IMG/VR virus record: IMGVR_UViG_3300010885_057925
Coordinates: 107,518-171,517 of that record
Strand: one strand, 5' to 3'
Length of the DNA stretch: 64,000 nt
Source: a virus
Positions 9,303 to 16,486 of the stretch are shown here, in pieces (position 1 is the first letter of the stretch; each line of letters starts with the position of its first letter). The translations under genes were made by a program, and so were the position numbers. The notes beneath the pieces were generated by a model. That model was given only the letters and a program-made list of their open reading frames with translations, was not told the origin of the DNA and searched no databases.

Positions 9303-9770
9303 TCAAGTTCGATCAAACGCTCTTTTCACCATGACAATATTATCATGACAGATTCCGTGAAAATTAGTTTTTTCGTACAACTTTTTCGACCAGAAAGCTG
9401 ATGTATCTGAAGGCTGGTTCACTACGCCTCCTGAGACAAAAACTTCCGGGAAAGTCCAGGGAATAGACTTGGATGTCATAGTCAACTTATCGTTCTCATG
9501 CCAGAACCAGTTTAAACCAGATTGATTCAAAAAAGAGATGCACTCTAGATTCTTTGCATGAACCCACAGCTTGCTTGACCTCTCAAGGAGAAATCTCTCA
9601 TCTATTCTATTCTCAGGAAAATCATGACCTAGCTTGAGAGATCCATCGCTTAACCAAAGATCTATCTCAACGTCGAAATCAAGAGACAGAGCTAGATCTA
9701 TTTGATCAGGAAGGTTCTCACGTTCTTTCAGCTTGCCTTCTAAATTTCCTCTGTGAGATATGAATATCAC
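9303..9770 (-). CDS. GDPD/PI-PLC-like phosphodiesterase domain protein
   Basis: 155-residue protein beginning IFISHRGN and followed by DVEIDLWLSDGSLKLGHD, which match the catalytic HRG and metal-binding E-x-D plus His of glycerophosphodiester phosphodiesterase-like TIM barrels. It is short for the family (about 240), so it is a compact version. Similar small proteins accompany nucleotidyltransferases in capsule clusters, as here, where it overlaps the nucleotidyltransferase gene by 4 nt. Substrate unknown. Confidence 0.68.
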   Translation of the reverse strand: MIFISHRGNLEGKLKERENLPDQIDLALSLDFDVEIDLWLSDGSLKLGHDFPENRIDERFLLERSSKLWVHAKNLECISFLNQSGLNWFWHENDKLTMTSKSIPWTFPEVFVSGGVVNQPSDTSAFWSKKLYEKTNFHGICHDNIVMVKRAFDRT

Positions 9771-10480
9771 TTTGCGATCCTGAGGTATCGCTGCAGATCT
9801 TCTGGGGTCCCTATCCCATGCATTTTATGAACGTAGAAAGGAATGACGCTCTTGCTGTCTCCTATCATTTCATTGTAGACGGGAGCAATGTAGAACTCGT
9901 TATTAGTTCTGATATTCTTTTCTATCATGTCTTTTGCAGATCTAACGAAATCGGATCCCTTTCTGTACCAGTAAATTCCGCAAGTAGCTACATCAGATAT
10001 TGGATTTTTTTCAGCAACCTCTGACACAAAACCGTCATCCACTTTAACAAAAGACCACTTCGGATGAACCGCGTTAAACGTAAAAACGATTCCATCGACC
10101 GACGTCATCTTTTTTACTGTCATGAAATTTTCCCTGCTAAACTCGATTATTTGATCTGAGTTTGCGATCAAGAGGTCATCGTCGTTGTTAATAAACTCTT
10201 CTGCTAGAAGCGCCGTGCAGGCTGCACCCTCTGTAAGAGAATCTACCTGAACTATTCTGCAGTTGCCGTTAGTCACTCTCTTTAAGAGAGAATGAATTCC
10301 ATCGAACTTAGCAAGATGCTCTTTTCTAACCAGAAATATGTACTCAGCGTCAAAACCTAGATTTTCAATGACAGCCTGTATCATGGGTCTACCATCTACG
10401 TCTATCAGGGGCTTCGGAAACGTGTACCCTTCAATCGAAAACCTTGAACCCTCACCCGCCATCGGAATTAGAACTTTCAT
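9767..10480 (-). CDS. Sugar-phosphate nucleotidyltransferase
   Basis: NTP transferase domain enzyme that makes an NDP-sugar. The N-terminal MAGEGSRF motif, then FPKPLIDVDGRPMI, and the metal-binding Asp in NSDQI are visible. 237 residues, typical of the single-domain group found in capsule loci. It overlaps the HAD phosphatase gene upstream, consistent with a sugar-phosphate handling pair. Confidence 0.88.
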   Translation of the reverse strand: MKVLIPMAGEGSRFSIEGYTFPKPLIDVDGRPMIQAVIENLGFDAEYIFLVRKEHLAKFDGIHSLLKRVTNGNCRIVQVDSLTEGAACTALLAEEFINNDDDLLIANSDQIIEFSRENFMTVKKMTSVDGIVFTFNAVHPKWSFVKVDDGFVSEVAEKNPISDVATCGIYWYRKGSDFVRSAKDMIEKNIRTNNEFYIAPVYNEMIGDSKSVIPFYVHKMHGIGTPEDLQRYLRIAK

Positions 10481-11105
10481 CTATAAACTCCAAGTAATTT
10501 CTAAGATTCACATCTTCGAACCCCTTAACTGCCCAGAGGTATCTGGCAAGAGATTTCTTTGCAGATTCTATTCCCTTGTCAGAATCTTCTACACAAAGCG
10601 TCTGCTCTGGATCTGAGTTGAGCTCTTTGATTGCGTAATCATAACAATCCGGGAACGGCTTGTTTCTTTTGACGTCTTCGTTGGTAACGATTCTGTCAAA
10701 ATACTCGATTTGACCAGTCGAGTTAAGCATCTTCTCTGCAGTTTGTCTGATCGAGTTGGTCACGCAAGCAATTTTTACTTTATTTTCTTTTAGAAATTGA
10801 AGAAGTTCAATTTTCTTTGGGTCAATCTCTGCGTTTCTTTCGATTATGTCGATCGTGTAATCTTGCTTCAGCTTCCAAATCATTTCTGATTTTTCTCGAT
10901 CTACTCCAAGAATCTCAAGCTTAACTTTGGTAGGGAGTCCGTTGAATTTTGATTCGTGATCCTCTCTTGATATCGTTACTCCAGCAACTTCGTAGAGAGC
11001 TTGATTCAGTGATTTGTAATGCCACTCACACGCATCGACCAAAACTCCATCAAGATCAAATAAAACGCAAGACACGTGCTTGCCGCTTTTTCCAAAATTT
11101 CTCAA
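10452..11105 (-). CDS. HAD-superfamily sugar phosphatase/phosphomutase
   Basis: HAD hydrolase with FDLDGVLVD near residue 16, CVTNS as motif II, and KPFPD and EDSDKGIESA as motifs III/IV: the beta-phosphoglucomutase-like layout with a helical cap. 217 residues, normal size. A TTG start at 11105 with GAGGGG upstream is the best candidate. Presumably dephosphorylates or isomerises a sugar phosphate feeding the neighbouring nucleotidyltransferase. Confidence 0.83.
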   Translation of the reverse strand: MRNFGKSGKHVSCVLFDLDGVLVDACEWHYKSLNQALYEVAGVTISREDHESKFNGLPTKVKLEILGVDREKSEMIWKLKQDYTIDIIERNAEIDPKKIELLQFLKENKVKIACVTNSIRQTAEKMLNSTGQIEYFDRIVTNEDVKRNKPFPDCYDYAIKELNSDPEQTLCVEDSDKGIESAKKSLARYLWAVKGFEDVNLRNYLEFIDESSNSDGG

Positions 11106-11146
11106 ACTTACCCCTCTTTTATCGTTAGAAGATTAGACTGTCGTTG

Positions 11147-11794
11147 CTATCTCAAAGTAAACACTTTGTCCTCGACCCATGGTTTATCAAACGTTCTTCT
11201 CAAAAGAACAGTGTAGTCGAATCTACTAACTTTTGATCTGAAACTTGACATATGGTATCGTAGCATCGTCTCAGGATGACAAGGAACTCCCGCCGCTGAG
11301 TACTCGTTTATCTTATCATAAAGAGCGCAGTAGTGATTCATATTCTCATATGACGAGAAACAAAGCATGTCAAAAAGACCGCCTCTCCAGTCTCCTCCCT
11401 GAGGTATCCAGAGAGAACTCGGATCGAATTCGTTGATCTTCAGCGGACTGCAATACTTCACGTCGAACCTAGTCTTTAGGACAACATCGTAATCTCCTTC
11501 GATTATGTCAAAAGACTTTTTGATGTTCTTCCACATCGCAAACACTGCAGCGGGATCAGTCTCAGGCGGCTTATTGTAGAAGCAAGAGTCTGATATCTTG
11601 CTCACGTTCTGATCTTTTGAATCTATGATTGTCTTTTTTGGATTGAAAAGCTTCACTGCTTCAGCGACTCTCTCTTCTTCATAAGCATGAAAGAATATGT
11701 CGCAGTCGTTGTAATTTAGTATGTTGCTTTCTAGAGACGGATAGCATTCATCAAAATTTCTAACGTCCCCGCTCAGTATTATCGCAACTTTCAT
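11147..11794 (-). CDS. Glycosyltransferase-like protein, capsule type
   Basis: 215-residue protein starting with IILSGDVRNFD and containing VVLKTRFDVKY, a DxD-like block found in a poorly characterised glycosyltransferase-like group of capsule clusters. It overlaps the next gene by 4 nt in the operon. The acceptor and donor are unknown; assignment rests on the motif and the context of six consecutive transferase-like genes. Confidence 0.55.
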   Translation of the reverse strand: MKVAIILSGDVRNFDECYPSLESNILNYNDCDIFFHAYEEERVAEAVKLFNPKKTIIDSKDQNVSKISDSCFYNKPPETDPAAVFAMWKNIKKSFDIIEGDYDVVLKTRFDVKYCSPLKINEFDPSSLWIPQGGDWRGGLFDMLCFSSYENMNHYCALYDKINEYSAAGVPCHPETMLRYHMSSFRSKVSRFDYTVLLRRTFDKPWVEDKVFTLR

Positions 11795-12615
11795 AGCTTG
11801 TTCTCGAACTTAGGCATAAGATCAAAGAAAAGCTCCATGTTTTCATTAGCTTCAAACGGTCTAATGGAGTGATATTCGCTCAGCTCTCCAGATCTAACAG
11901 CTTGCATCAACTCATCGCACACTCTGATTCTGCCGATCGATCTGTCGATTCTTCTAGAACCCCATTCGTTGTGAAAGTTAGTGACAAGTTCTATCTTAGC
12001 TCCGGGTTCATCTCTTAACTTTTTTCTAATCAAAGAGCTAGAATAAGCTTCGTCGATGCCCCAGAGACTCATACCTTCTCTAAAGTTTGGAAGATTGACT
12101 CTCCAATCGTAGATCTTATGAAGCTCATCAGACCAGTTTTCGTTGATTTCGTGAATTGACTTGAATTGAGAACCAAAACCCACGTGATGTGAGGATGGAA
12201 AATCAGCCCCAGGATGATTATATCCGTCGGAGAAACCTACAACGTATTTTCCATCTCTCAAAAACGCCTTGATCATTTTAAAGAATCTATCACCCAAAGG
12301 TATCTGATCTATTCCCGAGATCATACATCTGTCATTTTCAAATCTAGAAGCACCGTAGTACGCGCCCCAAGTGCACGTCCAATCTCTCTGCTCAATCAAT
12401 ATGTCTGGAGATCTTTCTAAAAGAAAGATTTCTCCATGGTCGTCCGATAGCTTCTTTAGTTTTCTGAGCTCGTCGAACTCTTCTTGATTACCAGAGAAAA
12501 ATAGCGTTGGGACAGTGTTAAACTTCTCATGATATACTTTCGATACAAAATTCCAGAAGCCTAAGTAATCAGAATTGTTTGTCAACGAAAAGATGACTCT
12601 ATCAACTATTCTCAT
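11791..12615 (-). CDS. Putative glycosyltransferase, family not recognised
   Basis: 274 residues with no confident family match by eye. It shares the operon and the 4-nt and 14-nt overlaps with recognised transferases. An internal DRCMISGIDQIPLGDRFF stretch resembles GT-A type donor-binding regions, with an acidic pair in a beta-strand context. No signal peptide or membrane segment. Function is inferred from context only. Confidence 0.45.
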   Translation of the reverse strand: MRIVDRVIFSLTNNSDYLGFWNFVSKVYHEKFNTVPTLFFSGNQEEFDELRKLKKLSDDHGEIFLLERSPDILIEQRDWTCTWGAYYGASRFENDRCMISGIDQIPLGDRFFKMIKAFLRDGKYVVGFSDGYNHPGADFPSSHHVGFGSQFKSIHEINENWSDELHKIYDWRVNLPNFREGMSLWGIDEAYSSSLIRKKLRDEPGAKIELVTNFHNEWGSRRIDRSIGRIRVCDELMQAVRSGELSEYHSIRPFEANENMELFFDLMPKFENKL

Positions 12616-13297
12616 TTTTATCTCGCAAAGAATGGATTCTTCTCATCATCTCTGGATTCATATAATGAAAAGTTATCTTTTCGTCGGTTCCGAATGAATC
12701 GATATTTCCAGTGCAAAACTTTTCTGTGTGAATGAACCTGCACTCTCCTGAGTTTCTGAACCAGAATCCTATCGATATGTCGCTGTTATAAGCTGTTGGG
12801 AAATCTTTGGTATCTAGAAGGTATTTCTTGATGGCAGTAAAACACTCTCTAGTCATCACAAACCCTGCTCCTCCGCTGGGATATGTCACCGGTAAGCTGC
12901 AGTCTCTACCTCTCAAACTTTGAAGGGGCATTCCTTGCTCAAGAGCATGATTCTCAGAGTAGTCATAGAAAACGTGGCCAAGACAAGCTTTTTCATTGGG
13001 AGAAATTTTAAGCGACTTGATCTCTGCTTTTAACGAGCTAATATCAACGTAGGTGTCATCATCGCTGATCATAATGAAATCAAAGTCATCAAAATTCTCT
13101 AGAGACATCACGAAATAAGCTAACTTAAAAGGAACATACACGTAACCGGTAGGAAGAGTAGAGAAAGAAACCATATCGTTTCCTTCGCTGTCACCCACGA
13201 AGATGTATGCATCAGAATTTTTAGCGTAAGTTTCTCTAATCGCATCTTGAAGTGATCTGTTCTTATCACATGTTATGATTGCATTTAGAATCTTCAA
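12602..13297 (-). CDS. Fringe/GT31-like glycosyltransferase
   Basis: 231 residues. It has an ISDDDTYVD segment (DDD at 79-81, metal and nucleotide-sugar binding), then PSGGAGFVMTRE and SDISIGFWF, matching in order the signature blocks of Fringe and core-1 beta-1,3-galactosyltransferases. Fringe-like enzymes are mostly eukaryotic, so this is an unusual gene in a phage operon. No membrane anchor is present, unlike the Golgi enzymes. It likely adds a hexose in beta-1,3 linkage; the acceptor is unknown. Confidence 0.78.
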   Translation of the reverse strand: MKILNAIITCDKNRSLQDAIRETYAKNSDAYIFVGDSEGNDMVSFSTLPTGYVYVPFKLAYFVMSLENFDDFDFIMISDDDTYVDISSLKAEIKSLKISPNEKACLGHVFYDYSENHALEQGMPLQSLRGRDCSLPVTYPSGGAGFVMTRECFTAIKKYLLDTKDFPTAYNSDISIGFWFRNSGECRFIHTEKFCTGNIDSFGTDEKITFHYMNPEMMRRIHSLRDKNENS

Positions 13298-14166
13298 ATT
13301 GCACGTCCTTCCGTCAAGATGTATAAGAGATGCTTAGATCTTACATCATAGCTATGATAATTTTCAGACCTTGCGCGACCAAGATGAGCTATTTTCTCTC
13401 TTTCAGCATCGTTTCTGGTGAAATGATCTATTAGAGCCATGAGCTCGTCTGCGTTATGATAGACGACAATCTCCTCATTAATCTTGAAGAGTCTTTCGAT
13501 ATTAGGCGTGTAATTTGTGAGCAGCATCGCTCCAGAACCTGTAGCCTCAAAAGTTCTGAAGTTCACGTCGTCAGCGATGTTTATGTTGAAAGCTATCTTG
13601 TAGCTTGACAGAGCTCGCACCATATCGTTTCCAATCACGAATATGTCGCGCTTCAAATTAAACTTTGACGATATCAGATTAAGCCAATTCTCTCTGTTGC
13701 CGATGAGAGAGCCGCAAAACCCAACGTCAACGTTTCTTTCAACGCTAGAGTCAGGCTTTATCAAATCAGAAGGATACCCATTCGGAAACCAGACAGCTGA
13801 GCTGACCAAACCTCTGAAGTGATCGATGTGCTGTATGTTGGACATCAAGAGAATGTCGAACTTGTGCTTGAGGCAATGAGCTTGATGATTCTGAAGAGAG
13901 CAATGAGAATCGATGCTCCAGAACAATTTCTTTCCCTTGAACTTTGAGATGTCTGGATGCCACCCAGAGTCATAATTCTCAAGGCTTAGCAGGGCATCAC
14001 AATCTCTGGATATCTCGTCGAAAGGGACGGAAAAATTATTGTAATTCAACCCCCAAACGACAGCTTCATGACCGGCTCGCTCAATTCCTCGCTTAAGGCA
14101 CAGAGCCTCTCTGAACTCTCTATTTCCTTCGTTTCTTCCGCGTTCCTGTATCAGTAAGATCTTCAT
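13294..14166 (-). CDS. GT-B glycosyltransferase, CgeB-like
   Basis: 290 residues. The C-terminal part has NINIADDVNFRTFEATGSGA followed by LLTNYTPNIERLF, the donor-binding E-x7-E-like block of the CgeB/GT1-type family, and a FPNGYP segment in the middle. It is compact because the N-terminal Rossmann domain is short. Overlaps both neighbours by 4 nt. Confidence 0.75.
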   Translation of the reverse strand: MKILLIQERGRNEGNREFREALCLKRGIERAGHEAVVWGLNYNNFSVPFDEISRDCDALLSLENYDSGWHPDISKFKGKKLFWSIDSHCSLQNHQAHCLKHKFDILLMSNIQHIDHFRGLVSSAVWFPNGYPSDLIKPDSSVERNVDVGFCGSLIGNRENWLNLISSKFNLKRDIFVIGNDMVRALSSYKIAFNINIADDVNFRTFEATGSGAMLLTNYTPNIERLFKINEEIVVYHNADELMALIDHFTRNDAEREKIAHLGRARSENYHSYDVRSKHLLYILTEGRAI

Positions 14167-14813
14167 ATGACTGCTCTCAACGCTGCTTTTTGCTCTTCAA
14201 CAGCCACATCATTTTCATCGAATGCTAGACCCACAAACTCATCGCTGACGCGTTTGGTCGGAAATTGAATCTTTTGAAAGAACTCATCATGAACAATCGA
14301 GAACTGAGCGACCTTTGGATAGATAATTTCGCGCAAGAAATTTTGATCAACTTGCCAAAAATCTCCCTTCACGTACTCACGAATTAGATCGCTCATGTTA
14401 CTGAGAAGCGGAGCTCTAGCTCCCCACATTCCTCCTAAAATCTCTGTAGCGTGGTGAGGGTGATCACGCATGATATGAAACATCGCGCTGCTTCCGAGCC
14501 ACTGCTTCACTGCAGCTACTTCACGAGCAGTTATCCTGCTATCGCAGTCTCGACTGATCATCACGTCAACGTCAGGGTCTGAGGCTGCCTCGAATCTCCA
14601 GAACATGCCCGTCCAGTCGCCGGGCTTCTTCATATCGATTACGTGTGCTCCACGATCATGAAGACCGCTGATCGTTTCAGAAGGAGTATTAGTACCTACA
14701 TAAAAGCGGGCCTGCCATCCAGGATATAGTTCACTCACAAGCTCAGCGTTCCTAAGAGCTCCGATGTTATACTTTGGGTTATCACCCCATAAAGAGTAAG
14801 AAACTACTCTCAT
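14163..14813 (-). CDS. Glycosyltransferase-like protein with DCD motif
   Basis: 216 residues with a start (SYSLWGDNPKYNIGAL) and an internal SRDCDSRIT block that resemble an uncharacterised family common in capsule and LPS loci. The DCD would be the metal-binding motif of a GT-A fold. It overlaps flanking transferase genes by 4 nt. Precise activity unknown. Confidence 0.6.
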   Translation of the reverse strand: MRVVSYSLWGDNPKYNIGALRNAELVSELYPGWQARFYVGTNTPSETISGLHDRGAHVIDMKKPGDWTGMFWRFEAASDPDVDVMISRDCDSRITAREVAAVKQWLGSSAMFHIMRDHPHHATEILGGMWGARAPLLSNMSDLIREYVKGDFWQVDQNFLREIIYPKVAQFSIVHDEFFQKIQFPTKRVSDEFVGLAFDENDVAVEEQKAALRAVI

Positions 14814-16399
14814 CGATTCAACCCGAACATGTGCTGAGCTCTTTGAGCGAACATCATGTGATCTCTCATCACGTGCTGATTGTTGACTGCGTACGTCATG
14901 TCGATACCCTCCTTCGTATTATCAGGGTGCTCATGGCGGATGATTACATCGTCCACATATGTTTGCTTTCCAAAAGCGAAAGCCACCTGCATAAACTCGT
15001 TATCACAGTAGAACGAGACGTAATCGGGGTGGTAGAGATAGCCGAAACGATCGTAGTATCTCTTTCCTAAAACGATCAGAGTGTTGAGCTTCTGCTTCTG
15101 ATAACCATCGGAGAACCAGATGACACCATCTAGATCAGGGTAGTTCACCTTCATCTGCCGAATTATCTCGAGATCGTAACCCTCTCTTTCTGGAATCATA
15201 TCGTCAGATGCTAGCAGGCAGATATCAAAATCTCGACCAGACATGTCAGCGTTGACAGCTTGAATCTTTGTCTTACTGTTGCCGTAGCAGACCTCAACGT
15301 TTTCGTACGACTCGAATCTTTTTCTGACTTCCTCGTTGTTCATCGTAGAATCGTCAAGATCACATGATACTAAGAACTTGACATTCTTAGATCTGCTAAG
15401 ATTTCTGTAGCTCTCAAGAACTGAGAAAAATTTCTCTGGACGACCGCGGGTTGGAAACTTCACCAGAAGATTGGGCTCTAAGTTTTCACGACCCGATATG
15501 ATATCCAGAGTCCTCTGCCAGAAAACTGCTCTTCTATTGTGGAGCCACCTGAGAATGTTGAGAGGTTCGTACTCAAGCCACGTCTCTCCAACGTGCTGAA
15601 CATTCTCGTTAGATATCACCTGACATCCCAATAACTTAGACTCAGTTACCATTCTATTAGAAACATCAGCTCCGCGTGGTAGACAGACATAACCTTCAGA
15701 GTTAGACATAGCTTCTAAAACTTGATCTGGGCTCATGCTCTTGATCAAGCTGAAGATCTTGTCATTTTCCAGTAACCACTTCTTAGCGTCATCAGTTCCC
15801 TTTATCCACGAGTCGGAGTCAAGAGTCAGCCACCCAGACTTTTTTCTATTTGGAAGAGACTGGATAAGAGGAATAATCTTTTTGAAGAACTCGTCTCCAA
15901 ATACCGCTGAGAGAACAGAGCAGTTTGCATTTTTCAAGCTTGGGAATCTATCGAAGTACCTTTGCATATGCTTCTGAGAGCAAAACCAAACTTGCCGAGC
16001 ATTGAGATAGAACTGCTCAATTAGCTTGCCCCAGGGCTCAGCCTCGCAGCGGCACTCCTCACCGCCCTCTGCCAGATGTCTCTCAACCGATCTCCATCTA
16101 CAGAACTTATAGTCATGCTCAAACACGGAGTAGCTAATTTTAGATAACGAAAAAGCGCTTATAAGAGTTGGATTCAATTGAGAAAAATTACCAAAGACCC
16201 AGTGACAGTTTGGTTGACTCTCTACCATCTCTCTAGTCAGATGAGCTGAGTGAACAGTGGCGAACGGAACAGGAGCTGAGCTATGCAGAGCGTCCATTGA
16301 CAGCTCAGCCCCTCCGACCAGATCTGACAGAAAAAAATCTTGAACAAAGATGATCTTAAACTCAGGCTTCTTTTGCTCTGAAAATGGACTGTTGAACAT
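14810..16399 (-). CDS. Two-domain glycosyltransferase, first gene of the glycan operon
   Basis: 529 residues. The N-terminal half (about 1-300) looks like a GT-B type protein with FVQDFFLSDLVGGAELS. The C-terminal half (about 310-529) has KFPTRGRPEKFFSVLESYRN and LLASDDMIPER, typical of a GT-A glycosyltransferase with a DD metal-binding motif. A fusion of two transferases is the simplest reading. It heads the operon; TATAAT lies about 8 nt upstream of its ATG and is the likely -10 box. Confidence 0.72.
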   Translation of the reverse strand: MFNSPFSEQKKPEFKIIFVQDFFLSDLVGGAELSMDALHSSAPVPFATVHSAHLTREMVESQPNCHWVFGNFSQLNPTLISAFSLSKISYSVFEHDYKFCRWRSVERHLAEGGEECRCEAEPWGKLIEQFYLNARQVWFCSQKHMQRYFDRFPSLKNANCSVLSAVFGDEFFKKIIPLIQSLPNRKKSGWLTLDSDSWIKGTDDAKKWLLENDKIFSLIKSMSPDQVLEAMSNSEGYVCLPRGADVSNRMVTESKLLGCQVISNENVQHVGETWLEYEPLNILRWLHNRRAVFWQRTLDIISGRENLEPNLLVKFPTRGRPEKFFSVLESYRNLSRSKNVKFLVSCDLDDSTMNNEEVRKRFESYENVEVCYGNSKTKIQAVNADMSGRDFDICLLASDDMIPEREGYDLEIIRQMKVNYPDLDGVIWFSDGYQKQKLNTLIVLGKRYYDRFGYLYHPDYVSFYCDNEFMQVAFAFGKQTYVDDVIIRHEHPDNTKEGIDMTYAVNNQHVMRDHMMFAQRAQHMFGLNR

Positions 16400-16415
16400 A
16401 GTACATTATAAGACC
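16400..16415 (-). promoter_or_regulatory. Probable promoter of the glycan operon
   Basis: On the minus strand a perfect TATAAT at 16408-16413 lies just ahead of the ATG at 16399, in the only gap before about 16 kb of overlapping glycan genes. No convincing -35 hexamer is seen 17 bp upstream. It could also be a distant member of the TATANTTA class (TATAATGTA). Confidence 0.45.
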
Positions 16416-16442
16416 CATGAACAAAACGAAAATGCAGATACA

Positions 16443-16472
16443 AAAATGGTCGGCCCGAAGACCGACCATTTT
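16443..16472 (-). terminator. Intrinsic terminator of the fibre operon
   Basis: Inverted repeat AAAATGGTCGG / CCGACCATTTT with an eight-base loop, followed on the minus strand by TTTTTG. It lies 15 nt after the stop of the last fibre gene and 44 nt before the glycan operon start, separating the two operons. Confidence 0.85.
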
Positions 16473-16486
16473 CTCAACTCAGCTGA

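Noticed and set aside
13286-13308. GTGCAA with 17-bp spacing at the end of a glycosyltransferase gene
   Set aside because: It lies within overlapping coding genes and the hexamer at the -10 position (CAATCA) does not fit; likely coincidence.
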